Part shown: positions 60,550-64,000 of the stretch, piece by piece | Layout: the number at the start of each line of letters is the position of its first letter | How positions within the stretch are numbered: position 1 is the stretch's first letter | Assembly: GCF_036323475.1 (NCBI RefSeq) | Contig: NZ_AP028934.1 | Coordinates: 806,001 to 870,000 of the forward strand | Direction of reading: 5' to 3' | From: Solobacterium moorei | GTDB taxonomy: Bacteria; Bacillota_I; Bacilli_A; Erysipelotrichales; Erysipelotrichaceae | DNA length: 64,000 nucleotides | Notes under the pieces: generated by a model | What the model was told of the DNA's origin: nothing | The model's database searches: none | The model's input: only the letters and a program-made list of their open reading frames with translations | Made by a program: the position numbers and the translations under genes

Positions 60550-61199
60550 TGACTTTCCAAAAGGGTATTATTCCAAAACAGAAAAATCAATTTGGCAAGG
60601 ATGGTTATACCCATAGGGGGAGAGCTGCTAAAAATTACATTATGAAAAAGATTGATGCAGAACTAGAAAGCAGGGGCATGAAAGAAATCTCAAAAACTAA
60701 AGGTGGAGAAAATCTTAAACTTGCACAGAAAGATAAAGAACTAAACGCAGCTGTTTCCGCAGTTCTTAACAATTATCTGGATTTACTGGATAAAACACCA
60801 ATCCAAACTCCAGAAGAATGTGCAGAAAGATTGAGAAAATTTTTTGAAGGATGTGCAGAACGTGGTCAACTGGCAACCATTGAATCAATGGCACTTGAGT
60901 TAGGGATGACTAACCAGCAAATGAACGATTGGATTAATAATCAAACAAAGGGCGAAGTGGTTTCCTTAATGTTACAAAAGGCTAAGCAGATCATAGCTGC
61001 ACAGGATGCAGAACTGGCTTTGCGTAATCGGATCAATTCAATTCTGTATATTTTTAGATCCAAGAACTTCTATGGGATGGTGGATAAGAGAGAGATTATC
61101 AACAATAGACCAGAGAATGAGCTGGATAAGAAATCAAAGGCAGAACTGGAAGATAGATACGCAGATATTATCGATATCGATTCAGAAAATGAAGAATAA
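60549..61199 (+). CDS. Terminase small subunit-like protein
   Basis: 216 residues if started at GTG 60549; ATG 60642 is an alternative, and neither has a clear ribosome site. An HTH-like region (IESMALELGMTNQQMNDWIN) and the tail NRINSILYIFRSKNFYGMVDKREI fit phage DNA-packaging small subunits. It is the last gene of the rightward operon, with no large terminase after it. Confidence 0.6.
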   Translation: MTFQKGIIPKQKNQFGKDGYTHRGRAAKNYIMKKIDAELESRGMKEISKTKGGENLKLAQKDKELNAAVSAVLNNYLDLLDKTPIQTPEECAERLRKFFEGCAERGQLATIESMALELGMTNQQMNDWINNQTKGEVVSLMLQKAKQIIAAQDAELALRNRINSILYIFRSKNFYGMVDKREIINNRPENELDKKSKAELEDRYADIIDIDSENEE

Positions 61200-61225
61200 A
61201 AATCGCAGAAAGGGCAGAAAGTCGC

Positions 61226-61252
61226 AGAACGGACTATTTCTGTTCTTTTTTT
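61226..61252 (+). terminator. Terminator of the rightward early operon
   Basis: AGAAC (61226-61230) / GTTCT (61242-61246) stem followed by six or seven T. Confidence 0.65.
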
Positions 61253-61322
61253 ATTCTACTTTCATCTGGAAATTTTCAATTATGAAAACTATATGTGTAT
61301 GTTGATTGTATATTGTTTCTGT

Positions 61323-61430
61323 GGCACTCTGTATAGTGCTTATTTAAAGCGATTTAATAACGGATGATATAATTATCATCCAGATATAAAAGGCTCTAAA
61401 ACACGCTAAAAACGGCACTGTATGAAGTGC
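61323..61430. other. Intermodule region with three hairpins
   Basis: GGCACT-CTGTAT-AGTGC near 61323-61339 and GGCACT-GTATGA-AGTGCC near 61412-61430 are similar. Between them is GGATGATA-TAAT-TATCATCC (61362-61381). No gene fits here. This is the seam between the rightward phage operon and the leftward module. Confidence 0.5.
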
Positions 61431-61446
61431 CTTAAAATTAAGATAT

Positions 61447-61475
61447 TAAAAAACCTACTAGTGACCTAGTAGGTT
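61447..61475 (-). terminator. Terminator of the leftward module
   Basis: AACCTACTAG-GTCA-CTAGTAGGTT on the minus strand, 10 perfect pairs, followed by T. It overlaps the end of the FtsK-like gene. Confidence 0.85.
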
Positions 61476-62156
61476 AGTTATAAAGCTGTGTTTTTGATTT
61501 TCTTCACATCGTGCTTTTATTTCTGAATCGGTGTAGTAGCGTGCTTTTATTAGTGTTTCTTCTCCGCTATCGTCTTGGTAAATTCCGTGATATAGCGGTG
61601 GTGTTCTGTCTGGGTAATGCTCTAAGATGATACGATATTGCATTTTTGACTTGCAACGAAAACAAAGGCGAGCACTATTTGATTTGATAGCGTTTGAAAC
61701 GTATTTCACGATAGGGTATTGAGTAGATAGTATCAAGTGAATATTGCACGCACGACCTAGCGAGGCTATGCGTTCGATTGTTTGCATTAGTTTTTTATTC
61801 TGTTCGATTAGTTCGCTGAACTCATCAATAACCAGTAATATAGGAATTTCATTACTCTTACGTTGTTCTAATTTATCCATCTTTTTATAACGTGATTCCA
61901 TCAAATCATAAATATTCTGTATCACGTTTTCAGCTTCTTCAATTGTTTTAGCGATTGGTAAAATTAAATTGCTGATATTCTTATAAAAAGATAACTCCAC
62001 ACGTTTTGGATCTACTAACGCCAGTTTATACCCTTGTTCCATTGCTGATAAGATTAAAGCGTGAAGTGCTACACTTTTGCCACTTCCTGAACTTCCAGCG
62101 ATAAGTAAATGAGTATTAATTTGTAAATTTTGATTATCATTAATTTGTAAAAACAT
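61458..62156 (-). CDS. FtsK/SpoIIIE-like DNA-translocase ATPase core
   Basis: 232 residues. Walker A GSSGSGKSVALHALI (about 22-36), KLALVDPKRVELSFY, Walker B ILLVIDEFSEL (about 107-117) and ILSTQYP. No membrane or gamma domain, so it is just the motor. Compact FtsK proteins like this occur on plasmids and integrative elements and move DNA in transfer or replication. Confidence 0.88.
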   Translation of the reverse strand: MFLQINDNQNLQINTHLLIAGSSGSGKSVALHALILSAMEQGYKLALVDPKRVELSFYKNISNLILPIAKTIEEAENVIQNIYDLMESRYKKMDKLEQRKSNEIPILLVIDEFSELIEQNKKLMQTIERIASLGRACNIHLILSTQYPIVKYVSNAIKSNSARLCFRCKSKMQYRIILEHYPDRTPPLYHGIYQDDSGEETLIKARYYTDSEIKARCEENQKHSFITNLLGH

Positions 62157-62194
62157 TGTAATTTATTCCTTCCATAAAAGGCGGTTTAACCGCC

Positions 62195-62674
62195 TTATTC
62201 TTCATCTTCCTTCAATGTAAATGTTCCTTTTTCGCCTTCGTCATAGTCGATAACATCGATTTCCGTTTCGTCATACCATTCTGTGCCATCGTATAATTGA
62301 ATTTGATGATAATAACCGACTTCATCGAGTATATATTCCATAATCTTTGAATAAGGCGGATTTACTTTTTCAACCGCTTTATCCAGTATTTCACAATATA
62401 TTTCGTTTTCGTCTGTATCTTCGTTATGTTCGGCGATTTCTTCGGCTTGCTTTCTTAAAGCTGCAACGTCAATCTTTCCAAAGTCGATACATGCTGTTTG
62501 ATATATATCAAATTCCTTCATATATCTATCTTGGTATGTTCTGGTTTCGTTTAATAAGTCCATAACTGCACTTGATCCAAAAGCATAGGCCACTTTATCA
62601 AATACTTTAATTTTCTGTGTATCTCTTGCTGTGAATTTAATTCCTTCGATTGTTCTTGTGTTTGTGTTTGTCAT
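62195..62674 (-). CDS. Acidic plasmid-like protein, unknown
   Basis: 159 residues, many Asp/Glu in the second half. Starts TNTNTRTIEGIKFTARDTQK. Lies upstream of the FtsK-like gene in the same direction. No family recognised. Confidence 0.65.
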   Translation of the reverse strand: MTNTNTRTIEGIKFTARDTQKIKVFDKVAYAFGSSAVMDLLNETRTYQDRYMKEFDIYQTACIDFGKIDVAALRKQAEEIAEHNEDTDENEIYCEILDKAVEKVNPPYSKIMEYILDEVGYYHQIQLYDGTEWYDETEIDVIDYDEGEKGTFTLKEDEE

Positions 62675-62693
62675 GTTATTTTTTTCTCTCTTT

Positions 62694-63026
62694 CTATTTC
62701 TTGATTACCTTCAATTTCCAATTTGCTTTTATGAATAACTTAACTGTTTCGTTTAGCAATTCGTCTTTTGTATAATTTGATAACTTTTCTCTATCAACTT
62801 GAGGACCTGAATAATTGCGAGTAATTAAATAGTAGATTGTTGGATTGTACTTGCCTGATTCGTTACCTTTTGGATCTCTTACATAGGTTTGAATCGAACC
62901 GCTTGCATGTTGTTCAATTTGCAACGTTTCTCCCTTTTTATTTTGTTTTGTGCATTTATACCATTTAACTGCTCCGGTTGAATAGTGTAATTCTTCTAAG
63001 TATTGTAAATAATATAATTTTTTCAT
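62694..63026 (-). CDS. Basic plasmid-like protein, unknown
   Basis: 110 residues, lysine-rich (KKLYYLQYLEELHYSTGAVK; tail WKLKVIKK). Same leftward operon. No family recognised. Confidence 0.65.
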   Translation of the reverse strand: MKKLYYLQYLEELHYSTGAVKWYKCTKQNKKGETLQIEQHASGSIQTYVRDPKGNESGKYNPTIYYLITRNYSGPQVDREKLSNYTKDELLNETVKLFIKANWKLKVIKK

Positions 63027-63052
63027 GTGTTTATCTCTCTCTTTCTTATCCT

Positions 63053-63286
63053 TTATAAGTTTTCAAATTCTGCTTTATTCAATCCGCAAAATGCTTTGAT
63101 GTGCTTTCCTGTTGTTGCGGTAAAACCAAACCATAATCGTTTTAGTTCTCCGTTCGGACTTCTTGAAATAATCGGTGTGTTGTAACTGTATAATGTTTCT
63201 GTTCCATCGTTCTCGATTCTTACTAATGCTTTGCCATAAAAACTTTTTTGGTTTTGTGTTGGTTTTAATTCGTAAATCTTAGACAT
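63053..63286 (-). CDS. DUF8033-like small protein
   Basis: 77 residues: YELKPTQNQKSFYGKALVRI, SYNTPIISRSPNGELKRLW, FTATTGKHI. This pattern is common in plasmid and phage small proteins, often first in a replication or transfer operon. AAAGGAG precedes it. Confidence 0.72.
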   Translation of the reverse strand: MSKIYELKPTQNQKSFYGKALVRIENDGTETLYSYNTPIISRSPNGELKRLWFGFTATTGKHIKAFCGLNKAEFENL

Positions 63287-63687
63287 GTTTCTTTTCTCCT
63301 TTTGCCTTACTGGCTACCTTTTTATTACATATATATAATAACACATATATATAATAATTAAATACATTTATGTAATTATTTTATAAAATTTATAGAATTT
63401 TTTTATTATTTATATGTAATTATGAAAACTTTTTCATACTGTAATTTTTATGTGCATATAAAAAACAACATGAGATAATCACGTCTAATATATTGCGTTT
63501 GTGGTTTGCTCTGTAAATTGTGATTGTGTTCTAACGTTCAGCGATTGCATGCGTTTGGCGTTCTGATGTCTAACGATAGCGATGGAAGGTGAAGGGTACA
63601 CCCCACCCCCTGCACAGGATCAGTTCAAGGGCGGGTTAACCCCATATCCACCCAAAAAATTTTAAAAATGTTTATTACAAATATGTA
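63287..63687. other. Divergent control region with AT-rich and GC-rich blocks
   Basis: Two direct copies of ACATATATATAATA lie near 63327-63360 in a very AT-rich tract. A contrasting C/G-rich island (about 63595-63655) contains the palindrome GGGTTAACCC (63633-63642). No gene is supported. An origin, transfer or partition site is possible. Confidence 0.4.
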
Positions 63688-63716
63688 TTGACAATAAAAA
63701 AAGCACTGCTATTATA
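63688..63716 (+). promoter_or_regulatory. Promoter of the rightward HTH gene
   Basis: TTGACA (63688-63693), 17 bases, ATTATA (63711-63716). Confidence 0.65.
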
Positions 63717-63744
63717 TAAGTGTAATTGCAGGGAGAAATTAAAT

Positions 63745-64000
63745 ATGAAAATGACAGAACAGGAAATGATTATCAAAGGTTTAAATGTTCGTGGTTGGTC
63801 GCAGACTGAATTAGCAAAGAGAATGGGTATGAAGGGACAGACAAATATTGCCAGATACATCTACCAAAGTAAGAACATCGGAGTAAAGAATTTTGTATCA
63901 ATCATGAACGCTATGGGATATGAAGTTATCGTCAAGGATAAGATGGCTAGTGAGAAGAATAGTGAAGAATGGCTTTTAAGTGGGAAGGAAAATGAGAAAG
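63745..64000 (+). CDS. HTH regulator (3' end outside window)
   Basis: Open from ATG 63745, preceded by GGGAGA, to the window end. The HTH is RGWSQTELAKRMGMKGQTNI, followed by NIGVKNFVSIMNAMGYEVIV. It diverges from the FtsK module and is a candidate for its regulator. Confidence 0.8.
   Translation, partial: MKMTEQEMIIKGLNVRGWSQTELAKRMGMKGQTNIARYIYQSKNIGVKNFVSIMNAMGYEVIVKDKMASEKNSEEWLLSGKENEK

Noticed and set aside
40861-64000. A restriction-modification system formed by the two methyltransferases
   Set aside because: No restriction endonuclease is nearby. Both enzymes sit in a phage early operon, where orphan methyltransferases usually protect phage DNA.

Overview
The window is low-GC DNA of Firmicutes type, most likely from class Erysipelotrichia or a close relative. 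The clues are codon and base composition, T-box and SAM-type leaders, strong AGGAGG-like ribosome binding sites, SepF/YlmH/DivIVA order, a type III glutamine synthetase and an Rnf operon. The family assignment is inference; no rRNA is present. About 40.8 kb of ordinary chromosome is followed by about 23 kb of integrated mobile DNA that runs off the right end.

Chromosomal part (1-40864). A cupin-type XRE regulator precedes potABCD (polyamine uptake; PotA has a large insertion in its TOBE region). Then come tRNA-Cys and tRNA-Leu(TAA), and sepF-ylmH-divIVA with T-box-controlled ileS. An IS1182-like element with an in-frame amber stop in its transposase sits between ileS and the convergent metK. 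metK has a leader that fits a compact SAM-I-superfamily riboswitch. Next are an AI-2E family transporter, glnN, a NifU-like protein, a DUF212 phosphatase-like protein, an S1-domain protein with pgi, a MATE exporter, and divergent apbE / rnfCDGEA-x-B. The Rnf operon is unusual: RnfD carries two extra FMN-binding domains, a 320-bp segment is identical in rnfD and rnfG, and RnfB ends after its first Fe-S cluster motif. Further on are tRNA-His, a YgjP-like peptidase, an MscS channel, a short gene unit under a cre-like site, an ankyrin protein with an EF-G-like GTPase, a decayed IS, tRNA-Leu(CAA), glutathione peroxidase, an SSB-like protein, a TRIC channel, Nnr, a lysine-rich protein, and a NusG_II/Gx-transporter pair.

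Mobile part (40861-64000). A serine integrase abuts the 3' end of the Gx transporter gene. A LexA-like repressor and a Cro-like protein diverge around four copies of one operator. A long rightward early operon follows: antirepressor, an N-S-G pentapeptide repeat protein, an SMC-like ATPase, a Sak4-like ATPase, DUF669, a helicase broken inside its Walker A motif, adenine and cytosine DNA methyltransferases (the latter with a second open frame inside), a lipoprotein, many small proteins, a primase-helicase, an iteron-like region, RusA and a terminase-small-subunit-like protein. The operon ends at a terminator. A leftward plasmid-like module with an FtsK-type ATPase follows, then a divergent HTH gene at the window edge. 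No capsid, portal, large terminase or lysis gene is visible, so this is a prophage whose late genes lie outside the window, a satellite or remnant, or a prophage joined to a second element.

How parts connect. ApbE would attach FMN to the Rnf subunits, and the NusG_II/Gx pair belongs to a flavin-linked set often found with Rnf. The SMC-like ATPase, Sak4-like protein, DUF669, helicase, primase-helicase and RusA make a phage recombination/replication set next to a candidate origin.
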